This document shows, piece by piece, positions 16,516 through 24,288 of a stretch of 64,000 bases of DNA. Under the pieces are notes generated by a model. That model saw only the letters and a program-made list of their open reading frames with translations. It was not told the DNA's origin and did no database searches. The DNA lies in assembly GCA_002470465.1 (NCBI GenBank), contig DKMD01000018.1, positions 343,292 through 407,291 of the forward strand. Direction: 5' to 3'. The DNA is from Pluralibacter sp. UBA7423. GTDB taxonomy: Bacteria > Pseudomonadota > Gammaproteobacteria > Enterobacterales > Enterobacteriaceae. The position numbers and the translations under genes were made by a program. The number at the start of each line of letters is the position of its first letter. The first letter of the stretch is position 1.

Positions 16516-17640
16516 ATGGAGCGGTTCTTCGGTTCGGATATGCAGCGTCTTCTTCTAAGTGTGGTCATCATCATGTTAATTGCCAGTGCAGCAAGTTTAC
16601 CGTTCGTGTTGAATGCCGGTTTTGGCAAAGCGCCGCAGGGCGAACAGCTCAACGCCGTGGAAGGTTCCGCGCACTATCGCGACGGGCAGTTTCATAACCA
16701 GCAGCCGACGCCGAGCTGGTCCGGGCAGAAAAGCATGCCGCGCGCTATCTGGGAGTTTTTAACCGAAAAGCGCCCAAACGCGCGTCCGGAGCGGCCGTTG
16801 CCGATGGTTAAAACCGATCTCGCCAGCCTGCCGCTTCAGCAGGAGGTCATGATCTGGCTCGGTCATTCATCCTGGTACTTACAGCTTGCCGGGAAACGTA
16901 TTCTGATCGACCCGGTCTTCAGCAGCTATGCCGCGCCGTTCTCCTTCATCAATAAGGCGTTTGAAGGCGAGTATCCATGGCGTGCTGAAAACATGCCCGA
17001 GATCGACCTGCTGATTATCTCTCACGACCATTACGATCATCTGGATTACGCGACGATCAAAGGCCTGATGCCGAAGATCAAACGCGTGGTCACTCCGCTT
17101 GGCGTCGGGTCGCACCTGCGCTACTGGGGTATGGACAGCGCCATCATTACCGAAGCCGACTGGAACCAGCAGGTCAAGATAAGTGATGAGCTGGTGGTAC
17201 ACGTGCTGCCCGCTCGCCACTTCTCCGGCCGTGGCCTGAAACGCAACCAGACGCTGTGGGGCAGCTTTATGTTCGTCACGCCAGAGCAAAATATCTATTA
17301 CAGCGGCGACAGCGGCTATGGCCCACACTTTAAGGCCATCGGCGAGCAGTTCGGCCATGTGGATTTGGCGATCATGGAGAACGGCCAGTATGACCAGGAC
17401 TGGAAGTACATTCATATGCTGCCGGATGAAACGGCACAGGCCGCCGTGGACCTGAACGCTCGCGCCGTACTGCCGGGCCACGCCGGGCGTTTCGTGCTGG
17501 CCAAACACACTTGGGACGATCCGTATAAACGGCTGGCACAGGCGAGCGCCGGGAAAAATTATCGTCTGTTAACGCCGGTTCAGGGTGAGCCGGTGTGGGT
17601 CGCCAATCGCGATCAACAATTCCGTGCCTGGTGGGAATAA
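16516..17640 (+). CDS. romA: RomA, metallo-beta-lactamase-fold hydrolase
   Basis: A 374-residue protein with an N-terminal membrane-anchor or signal segment (LLLSVVIIMLIASAASLPF, about 11-30) and a metallo-beta-lactamase fold of the NAPE-PLD/UlaG-like group. The zinc motif SHDHYDHLD lies at about 172-180, with further ligands in ARHFSGRG, YYSGDSGYG and LPGHAGRF. romA was first described upstream of ramA in Enterobacter as affecting outer-membrane protein levels; the enzyme substrate is unsettled. ATG 16540 (MQRLLLS) is an alternative start, and neither has a strong ribosome site. It is the first gene of the romA-ramA operon under RamR. Confidence 0.9.
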   Translation: MERFFGSDMQRLLLSVVIIMLIASAASLPFVLNAGFGKAPQGEQLNAVEGSAHYRDGQFHNQQPTPSWSGQKSMPRAIWEFLTEKRPNARPERPLPMVKTDLASLPLQQEVMIWLGHSSWYLQLAGKRILIDPVFSSYAAPFSFINKAFEGEYPWRAENMPEIDLLIISHDHYDHLDYATIKGLMPKIKRVVTPLGVGSHLRYWGMDSAIITEADWNQQVKISDELVVHVLPARHFSGRGLKRNQTLWGSFMFVTPEQNIYYSGDSGYGPHFKAIGEQFGHVDLAIMENGQYDQDWKYIHMLPDETAQAAVDLNARAVLPGHAGRFVLAKHTWDDPYKRLAQASAGKNYRLLTPVQGEPVWVANRDQQFRAWWE

Positions 17641-17673
17641 CCACCGCGCAGTTTCACAAGAGGGGAGGAAGGT

Positions 17674-18015
17674 ATGACGATTTCCGCTCAGGTTATTGAC
17701 ACCATCGTCGAGTGGATTGACGACAATTTGCACCAGCCGCTGCGCATCGACGACATTGCCCGTCATGCGGGATATTCGAAATGGCATTTGCAGCGCCTGT
17801 TTCTACAGCAAAAGGGGGAAAGCCTTGGACGCTATATCCGCGGGCGCAAGCTTAAGCTCGCGGCAGAAGATTTACGGGATACCGATCAGAAGGTATACGA
17901 TATCTGCCTGAAGTACGGTTTTGACTCACAGCAGACCTTCACTCGAGTCTTCACCCGCACCTTCAAACAGCCGCCCGGTGCCTGGCGCAAAGAAAATCAA
18001 AGTCGTGCGCACTAG
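17674..18015 (+). CDS. ramA: AraC/XylS-family multidrug-resistance activator RamA
   Basis: The 113-residue protein consists of two helix-turn-helix motifs only, like MarA and SoxS, and closely matches RamA (MTISAQVIDTIVEWID, GYSKWHLQRLF, YGFDSQQTFTRVFTRTFKQPPGAWR). It binds marboxes to activate acrAB, tolC and micF and so lowers drug accumulation. A strong AGGGGAGGAAGG ribosome site precedes the ATG. It lies 33 bp after romA and is followed by a terminator, so it is the last gene of a RamR-controlled operon. Confidence 0.97.
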   Translation: MTISAQVIDTIVEWIDDNLHQPLRIDDIARHAGYSKWHLQRLFLQQKGESLGRYIRGRKLKLAAEDLRDTDQKVYDICLKYGFDSQQTFTRVFTRTFKQPPGAWRKENQSRAH

Positions 18016-18028
18016 CGTATAAAAACAG

Positions 18029-18051
18029 AGCCTGCGTAAGCGGGCTTTTTT
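18029..18051 (+). terminator. Terminator of the romA-ramA operon
   Basis: AGCCTGC-GTAA-GCGGGCT (18029-18046, one G-T pair) is followed by a run of T to 18051. Confidence 0.85.
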
Positions 18052-18082
18052 ACGCCTGCTTCCTGGAATACTCAAGTGATAT

Positions 18083-18103
18083 TGCAAACCATTCCCATTT
18101 GCA
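18083..18103. promoter_or_regulatory. Possible Fur box upstream of the exported esterase gene
   Basis: TGCAAA-N9-TTTGCA is a perfect 6-bp inverted repeat with a CATT core, resembling TGCAAAT-type Fur sites such as the one at fepA-fes. About 10 of 19 consensus positions match. It lies 39 bp before the preferred start. Confidence 0.4.
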
Positions 18104-18141
18104 TTAGCGTGTTGCCCTCTCACAACAGGAACGTTAACGTA

Positions 18142-19701
18142 ATGAAGATGGCGTGGAGTGGTTTACTGATTGGGTTAAGCGCGCTGCCAGCGGCGGCCTG
18201 CGAATCCTCTTCTCTTCAGGGAGAGCAAAAGGGCAAATTTGACGCCAGCGGCGAGGTCTGTTTTGCCCTGCCGGAGCTGGGGGAAAACTACGTTCAGGCA
18301 ACGCTGGTCGGCGTGACAGACGCCCGTCTGCTCGACCGGGACAACCGCCGTATTCGTACGCTGATTGAGGGCGGTCCGGCGGACGGTACTCAGACGCTGC
18401 TGTTTTCACTGCCGGTTCATCAACCCTCGACGCTGGTGCTGAACGGTAATGAGGGGGCACGCTGGCATTTTCAGTGGCGTATGAAGGAAACTGAGGCGCA
18501 GGCGTTGGCAACCAGCCCGGATCCGGCAAGCCCCACGCTTCAGCGGCTGGCGGCCTCGCTTGCCGCTGGCGGCAACACGGAAGCCTTCTGGCAAAAACGC
18601 CAACTTGAAGGCACGCCAATGATTGAACCCGTGGATGCGCAGCACAAGCGCGTGACGTTTCTCTGGCGCGGGGCACGGCAAAACGTATTTTTGCTCGGCT
18701 CGCCTGCAGGTGAGCACGATCCGCTGTTCCGCCTGAATGATTCTGACGTCTGGTTTCGCAGCTACGTCGTGCCCGTCGATACCCTGATGCAGTACAAGCT
18801 CGCGCCTGACGTACCGCACATCGGTACCGATCCTCACCAACAGCGCCGGGCTCTGTTGGTCAGCGCCCAGGCCGATCCCCTGAACCCCAACACGCTCCAG
18901 CCGGACGGCGATCGCTGGAACCGCCATTCGCTGCTGGCGCTCAACCCTGCCCGTTACTGCACGCTGGCCAGGATGAAAAAGCCCATTCAGTATGGTCAGT
19001 TGACCCACCATGCGTTCGACAGCGATTTTCTCGGCAATACCCGCGAGATAAAAATCTATCGCCCGCGACTGCCGCAGCCCGCACGCTGGACGCTGCTGCT
19101 GTTCGACGGCAGGCAGTATCAGGATGATTATCACTTTGCCAACGTGCTCGACGATCTTATTGCCCGTCACGTGCTGCCGCCGGTGAACGTGGTATTCATC
19201 GATACGCTCGATCACACCCGGCGCAGTGCTGAGCTGCCCCCAAATCCGCGCTTTGCCGATTTTATGGCACACGAACTGCTGCCGTGGCTGCACCGTCAGG
19301 GGCTTAACCTGCAGCGGCAGAAAACGGTGCTGGCGGGGTCGAGCTATGGTGGCCTGGCGGCATCGTGGGTGGCGCTGCGCTACCCGCGCCTGTTTGGCAA
19401 CGTGCTGAGCCTGTCCGGCTCTTACTGGTGGGCGCCGAAAGGTGAAGCTTCCGACTGGCTGACGCACCAGTATCAGCAGTCTCCGCGCTATCCGATTCGC
19501 TTCTGGCTGCAGGCGGGCACGTTCGAAACCAGCGGCCCCGGCGGCGGCAATTACTCTAACACTCTTGAGTTTGAACAGGTGCTGCGCGACAAAGGCTATC
19601 GCGTCAGCTTCCACCCTTACGCCAGCGGGCACGACTATGCAGCATGGTGTGAAGCGCTGGTGGACGGGATGCGTGATTTCGCAGGCTTAGTTCGCCAGTG
19701 A
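18142..19701 (+). CDS. Predicted exported enterochelin-esterase-like hydrolase
   Basis: From ATG 18142 (MKMAWSGLLIGLSALPAAAC) the product has 519 residues with a cleavable signal peptide. A beta-sandwich segment follows (about 22-115, PPC-like: GEVCFALPELGENYV), then a Fes-type N-terminal domain and an alpha/beta esterase domain homologous to Fes. The latter has the nucleophile elbow GSSYGG (about 398), SGSYWW, DTLDHTRRSAELPPN and a late His in SGHDYAAWC. Fes and IroD cut ferric enterobactin or salmochelin in the cytosol; the signal peptide places this one in the periplasm, as for IroE. The upstream ATG 18076 adds 22 residues without a better ribosome site. The final 15 bp overlap ybdJ. The substrate is inferred. 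Confidence 0.78.
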   Translation: MKMAWSGLLIGLSALPAAACESSSLQGEQKGKFDASGEVCFALPELGENYVQATLVGVTDARLLDRDNRRIRTLIEGGPADGTQTLLFSLPVHQPSTLVLNGNEGARWHFQWRMKETEAQALATSPDPASPTLQRLAASLAAGGNTEAFWQKRQLEGTPMIEPVDAQHKRVTFLWRGARQNVFLLGSPAGEHDPLFRLNDSDVWFRSYVVPVDTLMQYKLAPDVPHIGTDPHQQRRALLVSAQADPLNPNTLQPDGDRWNRHSLLALNPARYCTLARMKKPIQYGQLTHHAFDSDFLGNTREIKIYRPRLPQPARWTLLLFDGRQYQDDYHFANVLDDLIARHVLPPVNVVFIDTLDHTRRSAELPPNPRFADFMAHELLPWLHRQGLNLQRQKTVLAGSSYGGLAASWVALRYPRLFGNVLSLSGSYWWAPKGEASDWLTHQYQQSPRYPIRFWLQAGTFETSGPGGGNYSNTLEFEQVLRDKGYRVSFHPYASGHDYAAWCEALVDGMRDFAGLVRQ

Positions 19702-19935
19702 GAACCAGCGACGCCAGATAAAGCGCAGGACGAAAAACTCGATGGCACCGAGCAGCAAAAACCAGATGCAGAACAGAATGGTGTAGAGCTGGCTCAGATC
19801 CATCAGGTGGAACACGCTGACCAGCTTTTGCGCCACCGTCAGCCCCAGGGAAGGGGCGGGCAGCAGCAGGCAGGAGAGAAAGGCCATCAGCAAAATGCCG
19901 CCAGCGGTGATGAGGGGGTCGAGCGGATGTTTCAT
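19687..19935 (-). CDS. ybdJ: DUF1158 membrane protein YbdJ
   Basis: The 82-residue protein is nearly identical in length and sequence to E. coli YbdJ (MKHPLDPLITAGGILLMAFL, HLMDLSQLYTILFC, VLRFIWRRWFSLAN). Two or three hydrophobic helices predict an inner-membrane protein of unknown function. It keeps its E. coli position between the nfsB-ybdF block and ybdK, though about 12 kb of extra DNA now separates it from ybdK. Confidence 0.92.
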   Translation of the reverse strand: MKHPLDPLITAGGILLMAFLSCLLLPAPSLGLTVAQKLVSVFHLMDLSQLYTILFCIWFLLLGAIEFFVLRFIWRRWFSLAN

Positions 19936-20105
19936 TATGATGTTAATCGGTAGTTAAAAAATACATTGTCCGGGAAATTCCTCCGTAACGCAATATTCAT
20001 CTCTTGTGCGATATTTCGCACGGCAAAAAGATGAAATCTCATCTCTCTCTATAAATAAAGTTTTAAATTCGCCAATATAAATTGATATGTAAACTAACGT
20101 TATAA

Positions 20106-20216
20106 TTAAGTTAGCAGCTTTACGAACATATAAGTGCTGTATCCCACCAGAGTGGCAATCACGATTGCAGCTGCAATAAATAGTGCCAGGCGGCGTGCAG
20201 GGTAGGTTCCTGACAT
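20106..20216 (-). CDS. Small membrane protein, 36 residues
   Basis: The frame begins ATG at 20216 and reads MSGTYPARRLALFIAAAIVI then ATLVGYSTYMFVKLLT and stop at 20106. GAGG lies 6 nt upstream. A basic N-terminal segment (ARR) is followed by a 20-24-residue hydrophobic helix, so it should be a single-pass inner-membrane protein. Codons are ordinary enterobacterial, while the flanking DNA is AT-rich. I do not recognise the protein. It lies divergently 210 bp from a P-type ATPase gene; small membrane proteins regulate or stabilise other P-type ATPases (MgtR, KdpF), but a link here is only positional. Confidence 0.65.
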   Translation of the reverse strand: MSGTYPARRLALFIAAAIVIATLVGYSTYMFVKLLT

Positions 20217-20426
20217 AGATAACCTCGTTTAATAATGGTTTAAAAAGTCGCGGTATTATATCAATCAATAAATTGATGAACGCAGTTTTGAATATTGTCC
20301 GGGATTTATTATTGCGTTGGATCAATTTTTTTTCACAGCAAGATAAACGTTATTTAAACATTTTAAATGTCGGCCCGAAATTGACTTCAGGTTATTTGCT
20401 TCCGGGAAATTATAAGGAATCGTATT

Positions 20427-23147
20427 TTGACTAAAATGAATACCTCGCAAAGCCGGCCATCTGGCGATGGCCGCCCTGAACACGCTTATCAGCAAACCTG
20501 CGAGCAGGTCCTGAGCGAACAACAAAGCCAAAACGAGGGCCTGATGGCCGCAGAGGCGCAGGCGCGACTGAACGCCGTTGGGCCAAACTCGCTGCCGGAA
20601 CAGAAAGGCAAACCGGCGTGGCTACGCTTCCTCGCGCACTTCAATGATGTGCTGATTTATGTCCTGCTGGCCGCAGGCGCGCTGACGGCGGCGATGGGTC
20701 ACTGGATTGATACCCTGGTTATTCTGGGCGTCACCGTCATCAACGCCCTCATCGGCCACCTTCAGGAGAGCAGCGCGGCGAAGTCGCTGCAAAGTATCCG
20801 CAATATGCTTTCCAGCGATGCGGTCGTGGTGCGTGAAGGCAAACATGAAACCGTCTCCACTGCCGATCTGGTGCCTGGCGACATTGTCCTGCTGCGTGCG
20901 GGCGACCGCATTCCGGCGGATATGCGCGTGCTGGAAGCCCACAATCTGCGGGTAGAAGAAGCGATTCTGACCGGCGAATCCACCGTGGTGGACAAACATA
21001 CGCAGGCGCTGAGCGGCGAACTGCCGCTGGGCGATCGTACTAACATGCTTTTCTCCGGCACGACGGTCAGCGGCGGAGGCGGGCGCGGCGTAGTCACGGC
21101 AACGGGCCAGCAAACGGAGCTGGGCCACATCAACCAGATGATGGCAGAGATTAAACCTTCCCGTACGCCGCTGCTGGTGCAAATGGACAAGCTCGGCAAA
21201 GCGATTTTCGTCATTATTCTGGCGATGATGGTGGCGCTGTTTGTCTTCAGCCTGGCGCTGCGTGATATGCCGATGAGCGAGCTTTTGCTGTCGCTGATTA
21301 GCCTCGCCGTCGCCGCCGTGCCGGAAGGGTTACCGGCCATCATCTCCATTATTCTTTCGCTCGGCGTACAGGCGATGGCGCGCAAGCGGGCCATCGTGCG
21401 CAAACTGCCGACGGTAGAAACCCTTGGTGCAATGACCGTGGTGTGCTCGGATAAAACCGGCACCCTGACGATGAACGAAATGACGGTGAAAGCCATCATC
21501 ACCGCCGACTGCTGCTACTCCGTGGACGGTGACAGCTACGCGCCAACCGGTAACATCTACCTTGAGGGCAGCAACGAAGCGGTGCTCATCCAGCCCGGAA
21601 CCCTGCTGGAGCAATATCTGCGCACCATCGATCTGTGCAACGACAGCCAACTGGTGAAGCAGGACAATGGCCTGTGGGGCATCACCGGCGGCCCGACCGA
21701 AGGGGCGCTGAAGGTGCTCGCGGCGAAAGCACAGATGGCTGACGTTGACGCACAGCTGATTGCGAAGATTCCGTTTGATTCACAGTATAAATACATGGCG
21801 ACGCACCACCGCATCGGTAACGATGAGCGCGTGCTGGTCACCGGCGCGCCGGATGTGCTCTTTGCGCTGTGCCAGACCCAGCAGACGAAGCAGGGTGAAA
21901 CGGCCTTTGAGCGTGAATACTGGGAGAGGGAGATAGAGCGCTTTGCCCGTCAGGGTCTGCGCATGGTGGCTGCCGCGAGCATGCCAGCCCGGCCAGGAAG
22001 CACGACGCTTGAGCATTCGGACCTGCAAAACGGACTGGTGTTCCTCGGCATTGCCGGGATGATGGACCCGCCGCGTCCGGAAGCGATTGACGCGATCCAC
22101 GCCTGCCAGAAAGCAGGGATCCGCGTGAAGATGATCACCGGTGATCACCCGCAAACGGCGATGAGCATCGGGCAGATGCTGGGGATCAGCAACAGCCAGC
22201 AGGCGATGACGGGCTACCAGCTTGAACACATGGATGACGCCGAACTGGCAAAGGCCGCCGTCGGGTACGACATTTTTGCCCGCACCAGCCCTGAGCATAA
22301 GCTGCGTCTGGTGAAGGCGTTGCAGGGCGAGGGGGAAATCGTAGGCATGACGGGGGATGGCGTGAACGATGCGCCAGCGCTGCGCCAGGCTGACGTCGGC
22401 ATCGCGATGGGCATCAAGGGCACGGAAGTCACCAAAGAGGCCGCCGACATGGTGCTGACGGACGATAACTTCGCCACCATCGCCAGCGCGGTGAAAGAGG
22501 GGCGTCGCGTCTATGACAACCTGAAGAAAACCATTCTGTTCATCATGCCGACCAACCTGGCGCAGGGGCTGCTCATCATCATCGCCCTGCTGGCAGGCAG
22601 CGTGATCCCGCTGACGCCGGTGCTGATCCTCTGGCTGAACATGGCCACCTCCGCGACGCTCTCCTTTGGCCTTGCCTTTGAGGCGGCCGAGCGCAACGCC
22701 ATGAACCGCCCACCGCGTAAAGCGGGCCAGCATGTGATGGACGGTTTTGCCATCTGGCGCGTGGCCTTCGTCGGTTCGATGATTGCGCTGAGCGCCTTCG
22801 CGCTGGAAGCGTGGCTTGGCCCGCGCGGACACAGTCCTGAGTTTATCCGTACCGTGCTGTTGCAGATGCTGGTGGCGGCGCAGTGGGTCTACATGATCAA
22901 CTGCCGCAGCAGCAACCGTTTCTCCCTCAACCGCGGCCTGCTGCTGAACAAAGGTATCTGGCTGGTGACCGGGGTTCTGCTTCTGCTCCAGCTGGCCATT
23001 ATCTATCTGCCGTTTATGCAGATGATGTTTGGCACAGAAGCGCTGCCGCTGCGCTACTGGGGGATCACTCTGGCGATGGCGGGGGCGATGTTCTTCGTGG
23101 TCGAAATCGAAAAACGCCTGACGCGCCGCTTCCGTAAAACGAGCTGA
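20427..23147 (+). CDS. Cation-transporting P-type ATPase (P2 family)
   Basis: A 906-residue P-type ATPase with the actuator motif LTGES (about 180), phosphorylation motif CSDKTGTLT (about 341), KMITGDHPQTA and hinge MTGDGVNDAPAL (about 641). The helix-4 motif AVPEGLPAI is that of P2-type pumps for Ca2+, or in some bacteria Na+/K+/Mg2+, not of heavy-metal pumps, which have CPx. An N-terminal cation-ATPase domain (QNEGLMAAEAQARLNAVGPNSLPEQ) and six C-terminal helices complete it. The best start is TTG 20427 with AAGGA 8 nt upstream; ATG 20436 has poorer spacing. An RND adaptor and pump follow in the same direction. The ion is not predictable from what I can see. Confidence 0.88.
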   Translation: MTKMNTSQSRPSGDGRPEHAYQQTCEQVLSEQQSQNEGLMAAEAQARLNAVGPNSLPEQKGKPAWLRFLAHFNDVLIYVLLAAGALTAAMGHWIDTLVILGVTVINALIGHLQESSAAKSLQSIRNMLSSDAVVVREGKHETVSTADLVPGDIVLLRAGDRIPADMRVLEAHNLRVEEAILTGESTVVDKHTQALSGELPLGDRTNMLFSGTTVSGGGGRGVVTATGQQTELGHINQMMAEIKPSRTPLLVQMDKLGKAIFVIILAMMVALFVFSLALRDMPMSELLLSLISLAVAAVPEGLPAIISIILSLGVQAMARKRAIVRKLPTVETLGAMTVVCSDKTGTLTMNEMTVKAIITADCCYSVDGDSYAPTGNIYLEGSNEAVLIQPGTLLEQYLRTIDLCNDSQLVKQDNGLWGITGGPTEGALKVLAAKAQMADVDAQLIAKIPFDSQYKYMATHHRIGNDERVLVTGAPDVLFALCQTQQTKQGETAFEREYWEREIERFARQGLRMVAAASMPARPGSTTLEHSDLQNGLVFLGIAGMMDPPRPEAIDAIHACQKAGIRVKMITGDHPQTAMSIGQMLGISNSQQAMTGYQLEHMDDAELAKAAVGYDIFARTSPEHKLRLVKALQGEGEIVGMTGDGVNDAPALRQADVGIAMGIKGTEVTKEAADMVLTDDNFATIASAVKEGRRVYDNLKKTILFIMPTNLAQGLLIIIALLAGSVIPLTPVLILWLNMATSATLSFGLAFEAAERNAMNRPPRKAGQHVMDGFAIWRVAFVGSMIALSAFALEAWLGPRGHSPEFIRTVLLQMLVAAQWVYMINCRSSNRFSLNRGLLLNKGIWLVTGVLLLLQLAIIYLPFMQMMFGTEALPLRYWGITLAMAGAMFFVVEIEKRLTRRFRKTS

Positions 23148-23158
23148 ACCTGTCTTAA

Positions 23159-23184
23159 GCGCCTCCTCGCAGAAGGGGAGGCGC
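23159..23184. repeat. Intercistronic hairpin
   Basis: GCGCCTCC-N10-GGAGGCGC is a perfect 8-bp stem between the ATPase stop and the adaptor start. No T-run follows, so it is more likely an RNA-stability or partial-termination element than a full terminator. Confidence 0.6.
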
Positions 23185-23199
23185 AAACCGGAGATCCCG

Positions 23200-24279
23200 A
23201 TGAACAAAATTTTTCGCCACGCCTTACTGGCCTGTGGTCTGGCCGTCTGCGCACTGAGTACGGCGATAGCCAGTGCGATTCCGGTGCGTCTGACCACCGT
23301 TGAACAGATACCACACGCCGTCGAGCGGCAGATCCCAGGTCGCATTGAAGCGATCCATACCGTCGCCATTCGTGCCCGTACCGAAGGGATGATTGAAAAA
23401 ATGCACTTTCGGGAGGGGCAGTACGTTAACGCAGGCGATCTGCTGTTTGAACTGGACAGCGCTTCCCAGCGCGCCGCGCTGTCGCTCGCCCGGGCGGAGC
23501 TGAAAAGTGCGCAGGCTTCTCTGCGCCAGGCGCAACAGCTGCTGGCCCGCTATCAGAGCCTCAACAACAGCCAGGCCATCAGCCGCAACGACGTGGACAC
23601 CGCCCGCATGCAGCGTGATGTGGCCGCCGCCGCCGTAGAACAGGCGAAAGCCCGCGTGGAGTCGCAGAGTATTGCCCTTAGCTATACCAAAATTATTTCC
23701 CCGGTCACCGGTCGGGCCGGGCATGCCAGCGTGCATCAGGGGAGCCTGATTAATCCTTCCAGCGGCGTGCTGGTCGAGGTGGTGCAGCTTGACCCGGTGC
23801 GCATAGCCTTTGCGCTGGACGAACAAACCTTCTGGCTGAAAAGCGGACAGCACGTGGACGTCAACGCGCTGAAGGCGGCGTGGATGCCGCAAATCCAGCT
23901 TAACGGCGAAAGAACGTCCGGCACGCTCACCTCGGTGGATAACCGTATCGACCCGCGAACCGCCAGCGTGACCCTGCGGGCTGAGTTTGCCAATCCTCAG
24001 CATCGCCTGCTGCCGGGCGGCAGCGTGGATATCTGGCTGCGTCCTCAGGAAAAACAGCCGACGATGATGATCCCTGCCGCCGCCGTGATGCAGGATGCCA
24101 ACGGCTTTTTTGCCTGGTCCGTGGACGACAGCGGTCATGCGCAGCAGCGCCGACTCACGCTTGGCGCGCAGCAGGGACAACAATTTATCGTCATCGACGG
24201 GCTGAAGGCGGGCGAGCGTATTGTGACTGAAGGCGCGCAGCGCATGCGTAACGGCGTCGCCGTTCAGCCGCTGAGCTAA
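23200..24279 (+). CDS. RND efflux periplasmic adaptor (membrane fusion protein)
   Basis: The 359-residue protein has a signal peptide (to about ALSTAIASA) and the order of HlyD/AcrA adaptors: barrel-sandwich half (GRIEAIHTVAIRARTEGMIEKM), an alpha-helical hairpin (about 90-150, LARAELKSAQASLRQAQQLL), second lipoyl half (YTKIISPVTGRAGHASVHQG), a beta-barrel and a membrane-proximal domain. It should link the pump encoded 9 bp downstream to an outer-membrane channel. It is probably not lipidated: the hydrophobic run before the first Cys is too short. No channel gene is present, so TolC is the likely partner. Confidence 0.88.
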   Translation: MNKIFRHALLACGLAVCALSTAIASAIPVRLTTVEQIPHAVERQIPGRIEAIHTVAIRARTEGMIEKMHFREGQYVNAGDLLFELDSASQRAALSLARAELKSAQASLRQAQQLLARYQSLNNSQAISRNDVDTARMQRDVAAAAVEQAKARVESQSIALSYTKIISPVTGRAGHASVHQGSLINPSSGVLVEVVQLDPVRIAFALDEQTFWLKSGQHVDVNALKAAWMPQIQLNGERTSGTLTSVDNRIDPRTASVTLRAEFANPQHRLLPGGSVDIWLRPQEKQPTMMIPAAAVMQDANGFFAWSVDDSGHAQQRRLTLGAQQGQQFIVIDGLKAGERIVTEGAQRMRNGVAVQPLS

Positions 24280-24288
24280 GGAGAGACG

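Noticed and set aside
19954..20325. 123-codon minus-strand frame in the ybdJ-ATPase gap
   Set aside because: Composition is that of AT-rich noncoding DNA, there is no ribosome site, and it conflicts with the better-supported 36-residue frame in another phase.
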